DNA from: CAWEBF01 sp963807235 | Lineage (GTDB): Bacteria > Acidobacteriota > Vicinamibacteria > Vicinamibacterales > UBA2999 | Length of the DNA stretch: 64,000 nt | Assembly: GCA_963807235.1 (NCBI GenBank) | Contig: CAWEBF010000006.1 | Coordinates: forward strand, 62,001-126,000 | Reading direction: 5' to 3' | In this document: piece after piece, positions 51,746 to 59,752 of the stretch | Position numbering within the stretch: the stretch's first letter is position 1 | Layout: every line of letters begins with the position of its first letter | Made by a program: the position numbers and the translations under genes | Notes under the pieces: model-generated | What the model saw: the letters and a program-made list of their open reading frames with translations, nothing else | The model's database searches: none | Told to the model about the DNA's origin: nothing

Positions 51746-52309
51746 CTACATGGCCAGTCGATTCGGCCCGGTCGCCGCCAGCGTCTCGCCGGCTTTTTCG
51801 CCCGACGATGAAATGTCCTGGGCCCCGTTATCCTCCAGGATCTTCTTGGCGCGCGTGATCTCATCGGACGTGCCGCAATGAACTGACAGCAGCACGCCGC
51901 CATCCTTCACGCGTCCTTCGTACCGCTTCGCCTCGTACTCCGGAACGCCCATACCGACCAGCGCTCCGACCAGCCCACCGACCGCGCCGCCGACACCAAG
52001 ACCCGCCAACGCGGCCATGATTGGTCCCGCCGCAATAAAGGGCCCGAGGCCGGGAATGGCGAGCGCACCGACGCCCGCCAGCAGCCCGAGCGTGCCACCG
52101 ACCGCGCCTCCAGCCGCTGCGCCAGTCGTCGCGCCTTCCGGCGCCTTGGTGTTCTTCTCGTGCGCGAAATCCTTGGTGCTCTGCTGATCGGGCGCGAGCA
52201 CCGAGATGTCATCGTGCGAGAAGCTGCCGTGCACCAGCGCGTCCACGCTGCGCTCGGCCTGCGCGATGCTGGGATAGATACCGAATACCGACGTCTTCTT
52301 GTCTGTCAT
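51746..52309 (-). CDS. General stress-like protein with glycine-zipper segment
   Basis: A 187-residue protein. The N-terminal alpha/beta domain is of the YflT/general-stress type ('KTSVFGIYPSIAQAERSVDA', 'FSHDDISVLAPD'). The central glycine-zipper/hydrophobic stretch ('TGAAAGGAVGGTLGLLAGVG', 'GLGVGGAVGGLVGALVGMGV') probably inserts in or associates with a membrane. The C-terminal domain is 'GGVLLSVHCGTSDEITRAKK'. AGGAGAT precedes the ATG. Function unknown; a stress role is inferred from relatives. Confidence 0.8.
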   Translation of the reverse strand: MTDKKTSVFGIYPSIAQAERSVDALVHGSFSHDDISVLAPDQQSTKDFAHEKNTKAPEGATTGAAAGGAVGGTLGLLAGVGALAIPGLGPFIAAGPIMAALAGLGVGGAVGGLVGALVGMGVPEYEAKRYEGRVKDGGVLLSVHCGTSDEITRAKKILEDNGAQDISSSGEKAGETLAATGPNRLAM

Positions 52310-52592
52310 GCGAATCTCCTGTGCAACTGCCTTGGCTGCGATTGATGTCTTCCCGGTTTCCGGGCGGACCGGTCCCTTGAGGTTCACTTGTGGGTGTTGC
52401 AGGGTGTTGCCCGGACTCTTACAGTGGCGTGTAGCTCGACTGAGGAATTGCTTAGTGGAGGGCCTTGCTCTTCCTGTTCTCGGCAACCGCTGCACCACTC
52501 ATCGCGCAATGAGCGCCGCAGTCGCCTCTCAGCACCTGATACCGCAACATGCGAGCCAACGCCGGGGCAGGGTTATTGCAGTTTCAGACCCC

Positions 52593-53715
52593 ATGTCAGA
52601 GCCGGCATCCGACGGCGCCCCGGATTCCGGCGCGCGACTCGCGGTGTCATCCCTGACCCTCCGAGACGCTGCGTTCACGCTGATCTGCGTCGCGATCGTG
52701 ATTCTGCTGCTGCAGCTGATGCGGCCGGTGCTGCTCCCCCTCGTCCTCGCAGGACTGCTGTTCTATGCGCTGGACCGGCCCGTTGACTGGCTGCAGAAGA
52801 AGCGGGTTCCTCGCGCGATCGGAGCCGCAGTCATGCTCCTTCTCGTCATCGCCAGTTGCGGGGCGGTGGCGTATACGCTGCAGGGGCAGGCGCTGGCGGT
52901 CATCGACCAGCTGCCGGCCGGTGCCCGCAAGCTGGCTGTGTCTCTGCGGGCGCCGCGTGACGAACCCAGCCCCGTGGAGAAGGTGCAACAGGCGGCCGAC
53001 ACACTCCAAGAACGCTGGTAAGCCGTCGGTGCCCGCCGGCGTGACCCGGGTTCAGATCGAAGAGAAGGGCTTCCAAGCCAGTACATTCGTGTGGTCGACT
53101 TCGGTGGGTCTGATGTCGGCAGCGAATCAGCTCATCATGGTGTTTTTCCTCACCTTCTTCATGCTGTTGTCGGACGAGCTGTTCAAGCGGAAACTCGTGG
53201 AGATCGTCGGAACGCTGTCGCAGAAGAAGGCCACGGTCACGGTGCTCGAAGACATCGCCGGGCAGATCGAACAGTTCCTGGTCATACAAATCTTCACCAG
53301 CAGTGTCGTGGCGGTCGTCACCGGCGGTGTGCTGTGGGCGATGGGGTTGCAGCAGGCCGCGCTGTGGGGTTTGCTGGCGGGCGTCCTCAACTCGATCCCG
53401 TATTACGGGCCTCTGCTGGTCACCGCGGGGTTGTCGGTGGTGGGCTTCCTCCAGTTCGGCACGGTCGGGAAGACCGCGGGCGTCGCCGGTGCGGCGCTGC
53501 TCATCACGACCCTTGAAGGGTCGCTGCTGACGCCCACCCTGTTGAGCCGGGCCTCGTCAATGAATCAGGTCGCGGTCTTCGTGGGGCTGCTGTTCTGGAG
53601 CTGGGTGTGGGGGATCTGGGGCCTGCTGATCGCGGTCCCCTTGATGATGGTGATCAAGGTGATCTGCGATCACGTGGAGCGATTGCAGCCTGTCGGGCAT
53701 CTGCTCGGCGAGTGA
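52593..53715 (+). CDS. AI-2E-family transporter (frameshifted)
   Basis: About 373 residues, eight predicted helices, family of TqsA/YhhQ-like permeases and Na+/H+ antiporters. The start at ATG 52593 gives a short polar N-terminus, then 'LLLQLMRPVLLPLVLAGLLF' and 'YALDRPVDWLQKKRVPRAIG'. A break near 53000-53015 interrupts the soluble middle; the next frame resumes at 'PSVPAGVTRVQIEEKGFQAS' and completes 'QLIMVFFLTFFMLLSDELFK', 'LLAGVLNSIPYYGPLLVTAG' and 'WGLLIAVPLMMVIKVICDHV'. Substrate unknown. Confidence 0.85.
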
Positions 53716-53719
53716 GAGC

Positions 53720-53747
53720 ACGAACCACGAACTACGAACCACGAACT
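53720..53747. repeat. Heptanucleotide tandem array (ACGAACY x4)
   Basis: ACGAACC, ACGAACT, ACGAACC and ACGAACT lie between the convergent AI-2E and PLD genes. Confidence 0.85.
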
Positions 53748-53762
53748 ACCGGGGAACCCGTT

Positions 53763-55182
53763 TCACGCCTGTTCCTGCAGGAACGCCGCGACGAAACTCC
53801 TGCGCCTTCGCCCAGGCGCCCGCGTTTGGCCCACTCGTCGGCCGTCACGCGCCGGCATCCGGAGAGATCGTCCTGGAAAAATCCGTTCAGCTCATCGGCC
53901 AGGCCGCGGTCGAAGAAGCAGACGTTGCTCTCCTCGTTGTGTGCGAACGAGCGATTGTCGAAGTTCGTGGTGCCGACCGTCACCCATCGGCGATCGACGA
54001 CCATGGTCTTGTGATGCAGCATCGTGCGATTGAATTCCTGGATCTCGATGCCGGCCGCGAGCAGGCGTCCGAACAGGCGGACGCTGTTGTGCCGGGCCAG
54101 CCAGTTGTCGTTGCGGATGCCCGACACCATGATGCGGACGTCCACGCCGCGACTGCTTGGCCTCAATCAACGTCTCGATGCGCGACCGGATCGGGCACGA
54201 AGTAAGGGTTCGCGATGTAGATCGACTCGCGAGCACAGACGATCGACAGGTAATACATCGTCCGCACGTTCGAGGCGCCGGTTTCCGGCGAGCTCAGGAG
54301 CGTTTGCACGGCCAGCGGACCGCGGCCGACGAGCTCCGGGTAATAAGGCTTCGCCCGAGAGGAGCTCGCCGGTGGTCTGTTGCCAGTTGTGCGCGAACCC
54401 CGTTTGCAGGGGGACGACGGCCGGCCCCTCCAGACGAATCTGCATGTCGCGCCATTCGTCGGGTCCCCTGGCATTGCCCCGCCAGTGGTCGGCGATGCCC
54501 GCTCCGCCGGTGAACGCGACGCGGCCATCGACGATCAGCGACTTCCGATGCGTGCGATTGTTGAAGCGGCCCAGGGTGTACCAGCGGATCGGGTTGTACC
54601 AGGCGACCTGACAGCCGCCGGCCTCCAGCAGGTCGAGAATGTCCGGGCCGATGCTCGACGAGCCAATCGCGTCCAGCAGGATCTTGACCGGGCAGCCGGC
54701 CTTCGCACGTTCAGCGAGCGCCTCGGCGAATAGCCGTGCCGATATCGCCCGCCCAGTAGATGTAGGCTTCGATGGTGATCGAGCGTCGCAGCGCCCTTGA
54801 TCGCCGCCAGCATCGGCGGGTAGAAGGCATCGCCGTTATTCAGCAGCTCAGGGTATTGCCGTCGAGAAACGGGCTGCCGGTCGCGCCCGCGACGGTGTGA
54901 ACGAACTCGGGAGAGTCGACGGCAGAACTCGTGGTCGAGTCCATATCGAGGCGGCGACGGCGGTGCGGCGCAATCAGATAGCTCACCAACCCCATCGCAC
55001 CGGCGCCGATCGCCCAGCCCCACCGCGCATCTCCGATCGCCCAGATGGTCACGACCGCCCATGGCCACCATGACCAGAGGAGCCGCCGGGCGCGCGTCCA
55101 GAAGGTGAGCAGCCCTTTTGGCGTCCGCGACCGCGCGTCTCTGACCGGATGGTGCCATCCACGCGTCGGCGGCTTCCGCCAC
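53763..55182 (-). pseudogene. Phospholipase D / cardiolipin synthase-like gene with many frame breaks
   Basis: The pieces in order give a cardiolipin-synthase-type enzyme. There is an N-terminal hydrophobic segment ('LLWSWWPWAVVTIWAI', 'GAMGLVSYLIAPHRRRR'), then 'GDAFYPPMLAAIKGA' and 'ITIEAYIYWAGDIGTAI'. The first HKD motif is 'THRKSLIVDGRVAFTGGAGI'. 'NPYFVPD' follows, then the second HKD motif 'HHKTMVVDRRWVTVGTTNFD' and a C-terminus near 'FVAAFLQEQA'. Frame breaks lie near 55110, 54850, 54790, 54728, 54345, 54180, 54155 and 53810. Both active-site motifs are intact, so errors in assembly are as likely as real decay. I start it at GTG 55182 ('AEAADAWMAPSGQ'). Confidence 0.65.
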
Positions 55183-55236
55183 GCTCTGGGGCGACTCCGC
55201 GGCCGCTGAAGGCGTGGTCTCCTCACCCCCTGGCGG

Positions 55237-55799
55237 TCAATCATGGCGTGGCAGGCGTACCGAAATAGGTTTCGCAGCTGCTTCATCGCCTCGGGTACAG
55301 CCGCGGGATCCGCGACTACTCGGGCAATTCGATACCGCCGGAGCGCGTTAGTGGCAGCCGCAGCGAACCAACTCGGATGCCGTGGTTCGCACACAACCGA
55401 ACCGTCATGGCAGGACCGAACTAAGCGAAAGAATGTTGCAGCGACTCGCGCATCGAATGAGAGCGATGGTGGCAACTGTACCAACAGCGGGCCACGTTGG
55501 GGACCGAGGCCGCTGGTTTCCCCGAGGAAACGCACTAGCGGAACCCGCGCGCGACGGAGCTTCTGCTCGTGCGTAATCGTGCGCGGCACCTTGACCGAGA
55601 ATTTGAAGTCGGCATCGGTAGACCCCGCCCACCTGGCATAGGTGGCGGGGCCGTGCGACCGGTAGAACGAAGAGTTGATTTCCGCGCAGTCAAAGACCTG
55701 CGCATACCGCTGCAGATGTGTCCCGCTCCCGGGACAGTGCTGCGCCGCGGCCCGCGGAATCGACCATCCCGCGGTCCCGATGTAGATCCGTCCCGCCAT
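55237..55799 (-). CDS. DUF72-family protein, apparently truncated
   Basis: A TIM-barrel protein of unknown function. It starts 'MAGRIYIGTAGWSIPRAAAQ', then 'CAEINSSFYRSHGPATYARW', 'FKFSVKVPRTITHEQ', 'LLVQLPPSLSFD' and 'VVCEPRHPSWFAAAATNALR', all typical. After 'VVADPAAVPEA' the usual 'YYRLHG' region is missing. A likely one-base break near 55270 leads to 'AAAKPISVRLPRHD' and a stop at 55237. At about 187 residues it is clearly shorter than the family's usual 240-300. If the frame is not broken, it stays open to 54840 and runs into the PLD membrane segment. Confidence 0.6.
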
Positions 55800-55846
55800 A
55801 GGATTCAGTTCGGCGGGAGCAGGATCAACACCAGGGTTCCCGCCCG

Positions 55847-56422
55847 CTATCGTCGTGCGGACTTGGCTTTCGAGGTCGGTTTCTTCGCGCCTGCGGCAAC
55901 CGCCACGGGCTCCTCGTCTTCCTGCGAGCCGTCCGCGGCTTCCTGATTGATGCCGCCCTCCGCGAGTTCGGACAGCTTTTCGTCCGCCGCCTTTTCCTCG
56001 TCGAGCGTCTCTTGGAGCAGGCTCGCCGCTTCCGTGTGACCCATGGCCGTGGCCCACGCCACCAGGGTGCCGTAGGCAGCCATCTCGTAATGTTCAGCTC
56101 GCTGGCCCGCGGCGATCAGGCAGGCGTCCATCGTGGTCTCGTCGAAGTCTTCTTCCATGATCGACTTGCCCTCTTCGATGATGCCCGCGATGCCGTCGCA
56201 GTGCTTCCCGCTGACCTTCTGGTCGAGGCTCTTGAACACCTGTTCGAGACGCTGGATCTGGCCCTGCGTCTCCTCGAGGTGGGTCTCGAAGGCCTCCCGC
56301 AGATCGGGCGAGCTGGCCGCCTTGGCGAGCTTGGGAAGGGCCTTCGTGAGCTGGCGCTCGGCGTCGTAGGTGTCGCGGAGTTCGTCGAGGAACGCGTCGT
56401 GTAGCGTGCCGGTTTCAGCCAT
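55847..56422 (-). CDS. DUF892 (YciE/YciF-type) ferritin-like protein
   Basis: A 191-residue four-helix ferritin-like protein: 'LHDAFLDELRDTYDAERQLT', 'LREAFETHLEETQGQIQRLE', 'CDGIAGIIEEGKSIMEEDFD', 'AEHYEMAAYGTLVAWATAMG', 'LLQETLDEEKAADEKLSELA', with the Glu/His residues that can form a di-metal site. The Lys/Ala-rich C-terminal tail ('AGAKKPTSKAKSARR') may bind DNA or polyanions. Such proteins are stress-induced. GGAGAT lies before the ATG. Upstream a 12-nt word, TGGTAGTTATTC, is duplicated (56433-56456). Confidence 0.9.
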   Translation of the reverse strand: MAETGTLHDAFLDELRDTYDAERQLTKALPKLAKAASSPDLREAFETHLEETQGQIQRLEQVFKSLDQKVSGKHCDGIAGIIEEGKSIMEEDFDETTMDACLIAAGQRAEHYEMAAYGTLVAWATAMGHTEAASLLQETLDEEKAADEKLSELAEGGINQEAADGSQEDEEPVAVAAGAKKPTSKAKSARR

Positions 56423-56680
56423 GGTGAATCTCCTGGTAGTTATTCTGGTAGTTATTCGCGGATGCGCTCGTTTACGCGAGCTGGACAAGTGTTGGGAACG
56501 AACCGGCGATATTGGCGATCGTGGGGCCGATCGGAACGCCGACTGGCAGTGATAAGAGCATGTCGCGTACCAAGAGCTGGCGTGGCGTGTGCTTAATCGA
56601 GGCGCAGTCGGAGGTGCGCGTCGGGGGTCATCGGACGAGCTGGCGATGCCCAGCTGATGCGCGAACCGGAGGAGGCCGGA

Positions 56681-56935
56681 GTGGCGAAGAAGACAGTGGC
56701 GGCGAAGGCAACGAGCAGTCGAGCAACCAAGGCGAAGCGCTCGAGACCGGCGGCCAAGAGCGTCGTGGCGTCACGAGGGGCGAAGAAGACTGTCCGAAGC
56801 GGCCACGGCGATCAGGGAGACCGAAGCCCAGGATTGGCGGGGACCGCCGCGGCGTACGCAGCTCGAGGGCTCGCGAAGGGCCTGCGAGTGGCTGCATCAA
56901 CAATCGGGCTGGTTGGAGGGCGAAAGAAGAGGTAG
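56681..56935 (+). CDS. Small Lys/Ala-rich basic protein (histone-like tail)
   Basis: An 84-residue protein starting at GTG 56681 behind a GGAGGAG ribosome-binding site. The N-terminal half is Lys/Arg/Ala/Ser-rich ('VAKKTVAAKATSSRATKAKR', 'SVVASRGAKKTVRS'), like histone H1-type tails. The C-terminal part is small and apolar ('GTAAAYAARGLAKGLRVAAS'). It possibly binds nucleic acid. I recognise no named family. An ATG at 56657 in frame is less well placed. Confidence 0.5.
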   Translation: MAKKTVAAKATSSRATKAKRSRPAAKSVVASRGAKKTVRSGHGDQGDRSPGLAGTAAAYAARGLAKGLRVAASTIGLVGGRKKR

Positions 56936-56988
56936 CGCGCCGAGGCACGGCGTGGCTCTTGCAACGCCCTGCTCAAGAGGAGTGTGCG

Positions 56989-57132
56989 ATGAGTCTACTG
57001 GTGCTGCTGATTATTCTTCTGTTGTTGTTCGGTGGAGGCGGTCTCTACCTGGGCGGACCGAGAGTCGGCGGGAGCCTTGGTGGACTGATTCTTCTCATAC
57101 TGGTCGTCCTGTTGTTGACAGGCAGACTGTAG
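56989..57132 (+). CDS. DUF3309-type small hydrophobic protein
   Basis: A 47-residue membrane peptide, two hydrophobic helices around a Gly-rich turn ('LLIILLLLFGGGGLYLGGPR', 'GGLILLILVVLLLTGRL'). It matches the DUF3309 pattern. AAGAGGAG lies 6-7 nt before the ATG. Function unknown; often encoded near stress genes. Confidence 0.85.
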   Translation: MSLLVLLIILLLLFGGGGLYLGGPRVGGSLGGLILLILVVLLLTGRL

Positions 57133-57174
57133 CCGGGCCCTCCGGGGCCCTCAGTCCTTCACCGGGCGCGCCAT

Positions 57175-58073
57175 TCACTGGCCGCCCAGCATCGACGTCA
57201 TGCTCAAGTAGTTGCCCTCGTGGCAGGCGAACTCGAACAGGTAGTAATGCGGATCACGCTTCAAGGGAAGCCGCGCCGTCCACCGGGCGGTCCAGGTCTG
57301 CGGGTCGTCGACCGTGGCCTCGTATTCGAGTGTCTCGGCACCGGTCCGCTTGAAGCGTTCCGTCAGGCGCGCGTCGGACGTAAAGAGACGGCTGGGACCT
57401 GAGCCGCCGCCTTCCTTGAAGCCGGTGGTTTCCACCACCAGCGTGTCCCCCTCCCAGCGTCCGCGAGACACGCCCAGGTAGGCGCGGATGCGAGACGACA
57501 CGGCCGGGCGACCGTCAACGGGAATGACCCTGGCCTCGTTGATCATCTCGTTGCGAAGCACCACGACGCCCGGCGACTGCACGATCTGATTGCCGCTGGA
57601 GTTGCCGATCGGCACCATCGAACCGAACGCGCCGCGCGACAGGCATCGAGCCTGCGGGCTCGCGCTCCGGGGCCCGGCCAACGGACCGCGTGCTTCGTTC
57701 GGCAGCGACGCCTGCCGCTTCGCGCCGTCGGCCGTCATCGCCGGCAGCCTGCCGTTCGGCGGATCGACGATCAACGATGTTTGACGCTGGGGCTTGCCGT
57801 ACTCGCGCCAGTGCGCGCGCGAATCCCCGAAGAACGCGTCGTTCGCATTCGGAATCCGCTGATCGGGAGACAGCTTCGCGAACTCCTCGTCGGTGAGCGT
57901 GGCACGCTCGCCCAACCGTGCCGGACGTTCAAGCGGCACACCCAGCATTTCGACGCTCGGCCAGTACCCTGCAGATCCGGCTCGCCCCACGGTGTGCGCG
58001 GCGTGGTCCAGAGCTGAGCCTGGACCTGGACCGCAAGACCGACGAGGCTGATGAGCGCGAGCGATCTACGCAC
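57175..58073 (-). CDS. Secreted acidobacterial protein of unknown function (frameshifted)
   Basis: About 298 residues. The start is a GTG at 58073 behind GGAGGTG, with the signal 'RRSLALISLVGLAVQVQAQ' and the family mark 'TPWGEPDLQG'. A one-base loss near 57965 is followed in the next frame by 'YWPSVEMLGVPLERPARLGE'. The rest includes 'FGSMVPIGNSSGNQIVQSPG', 'GVSRGRWEGDTLVVETTGFK' and 'DDPQTWTARWTARLPLKRD'. It is a distant relative of the exported protein at 7511-8335. Function unknown. Confidence 0.72.
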
Positions 58074-58164
58074 GGTGCACCTCCCTGCGGGCCTGCGTCT
58101 TGCACCCTTCACTCGGATGGGGCGGACTCAGGATCGGCTGTGTTTGTAGCACAGGAGAAGAAGA

Positions 58165-58605
58165 ATGGCGACTACAACTGAAGCAACCAAGGCGACTCAG
58201 GAAAAGCGCGCCGGACAGCACCCCTTCGTGCAAGGCGTGCACGGTGTCCGCTATCAGGTCACGGACGTGGCTCGTTCAGTCGCGTTCTACACGACAAAGC
58301 TCGGCTTCTCGGTGGAACATCAGCAGTTGCCTGCATTCGCCAGCGTGTCACTGGGCGATGCGCAGCTGCTGTTGAGCGGCCCGCAGGCTTCCGGCTCTCG
58401 ACCCATGCCGACCGGACAACAGCAGCAGCCGGGAGGATGGAACCGCGTTGTGCTGCGGGTCAAGGATCTGCCCGCCTTCATGGACACCCTCAAGAAAGAG
58501 GGTCTCCGTTTTCGCAACAACATGGAGACGGGTCCGGGCGGCAAGCAAATCCAGCTCGAGGATCCGGATGGCAATCCCGTCGAGCTCTTCGAGCCGGCGC
58601 GATAG
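58165..58605 (+). CDS. VOC-family (glyoxalase/dioxygenase fold) protein
   Basis: A 146-residue VOC protein: 'GVHGVRYQVTDVARSVAFYT' and 'KLGFSVEHQQLP' in the first module, 'GGWNRVVLRVKDLPAFMDTL' and 'QIQLEDPDGNPVELFEPA' in the second, with potential metal ligands His and Glu. The polar N-terminal tail (about 20 residues) is unusual. Substrate unknown. Confidence 0.9.
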   Translation: MATTTEATKATQEKRAGQHPFVQGVHGVRYQVTDVARSVAFYTTKLGFSVEHQQLPAFASVSLGDAQLLLSGPQASGSRPMPTGQQQQPGGWNRVVLRVKDLPAFMDTLKKEGLRFRNNMETGPGGKQIQLEDPDGNPVELFEPAR

Positions 58606-58612
58606 CCCCTCC

Positions 58613-59311
58613 CTATGGTGCTGATGGCATCCAGGCGACCATGTCCTGGCGACCGGCGAAATGAAGCAGAGACGGCGGGCCAGCAATGTCGAGACCGCAG
58701 ACATCCGCCATCGTGTTCGTTCGCAGCTGCGCCGTCGCAACGCGCAACGACCAGGGAGGATGATGAATGTCCAATCGGTACGCCGCACCGGAGTGGTCGT
58801 GGTGATACAAGCAGTATCGTTCGGTGAGAAAGTGTTCGACTGTCAGCGGCCGAGGGGCGAACGACTGGCCGATCGGCTCATACACAGCGTCGAATACCGC
58901 TGCACCGCCGCCGGATTGGCGCGTGCTTCGGTACTCCACTCGTTCTCCAATCGTCGCCGCTGACATCCGCGCCGTGTAATAGGGCAGATTGAAGAGCGCG
59001 CGCGCCGCCTTGACGGCGAGAGCGCGAGCGGCATCCAGGCTGAAGAAATAGATTCCTCGACGTTCACCGACGCGGACGTACGTGCGTACATTCAGCTCCG
59101 CAAACCTCGAGAGCCACGGCAGCGACGGCACTCCACGTGGTGCCACGTTCGTCATGCGGAATGGCACTATGCCAAGCCACGCCGTGCCATCGAACAGATC
59201 GATCTCGAATGGCTGCGGAATCTTGCGTGCCAGTTCCGCGGCGTCCATGCGCCAATGAGCGAACAGCAGGTCATGCCACGTTTGCGTCATGACCCAAGGC
59301 TCATCCGGCAT
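58613..59311 (-). CDS. DUF2071 (acetoacetate-decarboxylase-like fold) protein
   Basis: A 232-residue protein with the DUF2071 pattern: 'TWHDLLFAHWRMDAAELARK', 'FEIDLFDGTAWLGIVPFRMT', 'FAELNVRTYVRVGERRGIYF' and 'FLTERYCLYH'. I start it at ATG 59311 ('MPDEPWVMTQTWHDL'). The frame is open 156 nt further upstream, but that stretch reads as non-coding. Function unknown. Confidence 0.85.
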   Translation of the reverse strand: MPDEPWVMTQTWHDLLFAHWRMDAAELARKIPQPFEIDLFDGTAWLGIVPFRMTNVAPRGVPSLPWLSRFAELNVRTYVRVGERRGIYFFSLDAARALAVKAARALFNLPYYTARMSAATIGERVEYRSTRQSGGGAAVFDAVYEPIGQSFAPRPLTVEHFLTERYCLYHHDHSGAAYRLDIHHPPWSLRVATAQLRTNTMADVCGLDIAGPPSLLHFAGRQDMVAWMPSAP

Positions 59312-59441
59312 CGGCCAGGGCCGATGGCTCGTCTTGTCGAGGATGGTGGTGTCGAAATCGTGATTGATCACGTGGCTCGGGCAACCTGTACAGCTGATCC
59401 GCTCGCAAATGGTATTGCGCTTGCTACCTCGTTGTAGGGTA

Positions 59442-59639
59442 ATGCAGCGCACGCGCGAGGAAGTCACCGCGCTCCTGAAGCAATCCGAGAAACAACTCAG
59501 GAAATCGCGCGAAATTCAGCGGCGGCTCCGCGCCGTGCGAACGCGGATAGAGCGTGTGCTGGGCCAGAAAATGTCCGTCACTCACAAACCGCGCAGTCGC
59601 CGGCGCCCGATCTCAGGAACCGGCTTGCCTAATGATTAG
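59442..59639 (+). CDS. Small coiled-coil hypothetical protein
   Basis: A 65-residue, very basic protein ('MQRTREEVTALLKQSEKQLR', 'KSREIQRRLRAVRTRIERVL'). It is mostly one amphipathic helix with heptad-like spacing, then a basic tail. No signal peptide or membrane segment. I recognise no family. It lies between the DUF2071 gene and the hybrid kinase. Confidence 0.4.
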   Translation: MQRTREEVTALLKQSEKQLRKSREIQRRLRAVRTRIERVLGQKMSVTHKPRSRRRPISGTGLPND

Positions 59640-59752
59640 TCTCCAGTCGATGGACTGTTGAGCCGGTTGGCTAATCCGCACCACCCCGAGCACAGCACGT
59701 CATTTCGCGCCGCTGCCCGACAGAGGACGCAGGAAACGCGCAACCGAGCTCG

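Noticed and set aside
52390..52425. Repeat GGGTGTTGC x2 upstream of the stress gene
   Set aside because: Only two copies with a 10-nt period; too little to call an array.
54840..55799. A single gene fusing DUF72 to the PLD membrane segment
   Set aside because: The frame is open, but family similarity stops near 55270 and the PLD N-terminus reads better from GTG 55182 in another frame. A fortuitous join through frame breaks is more likely.
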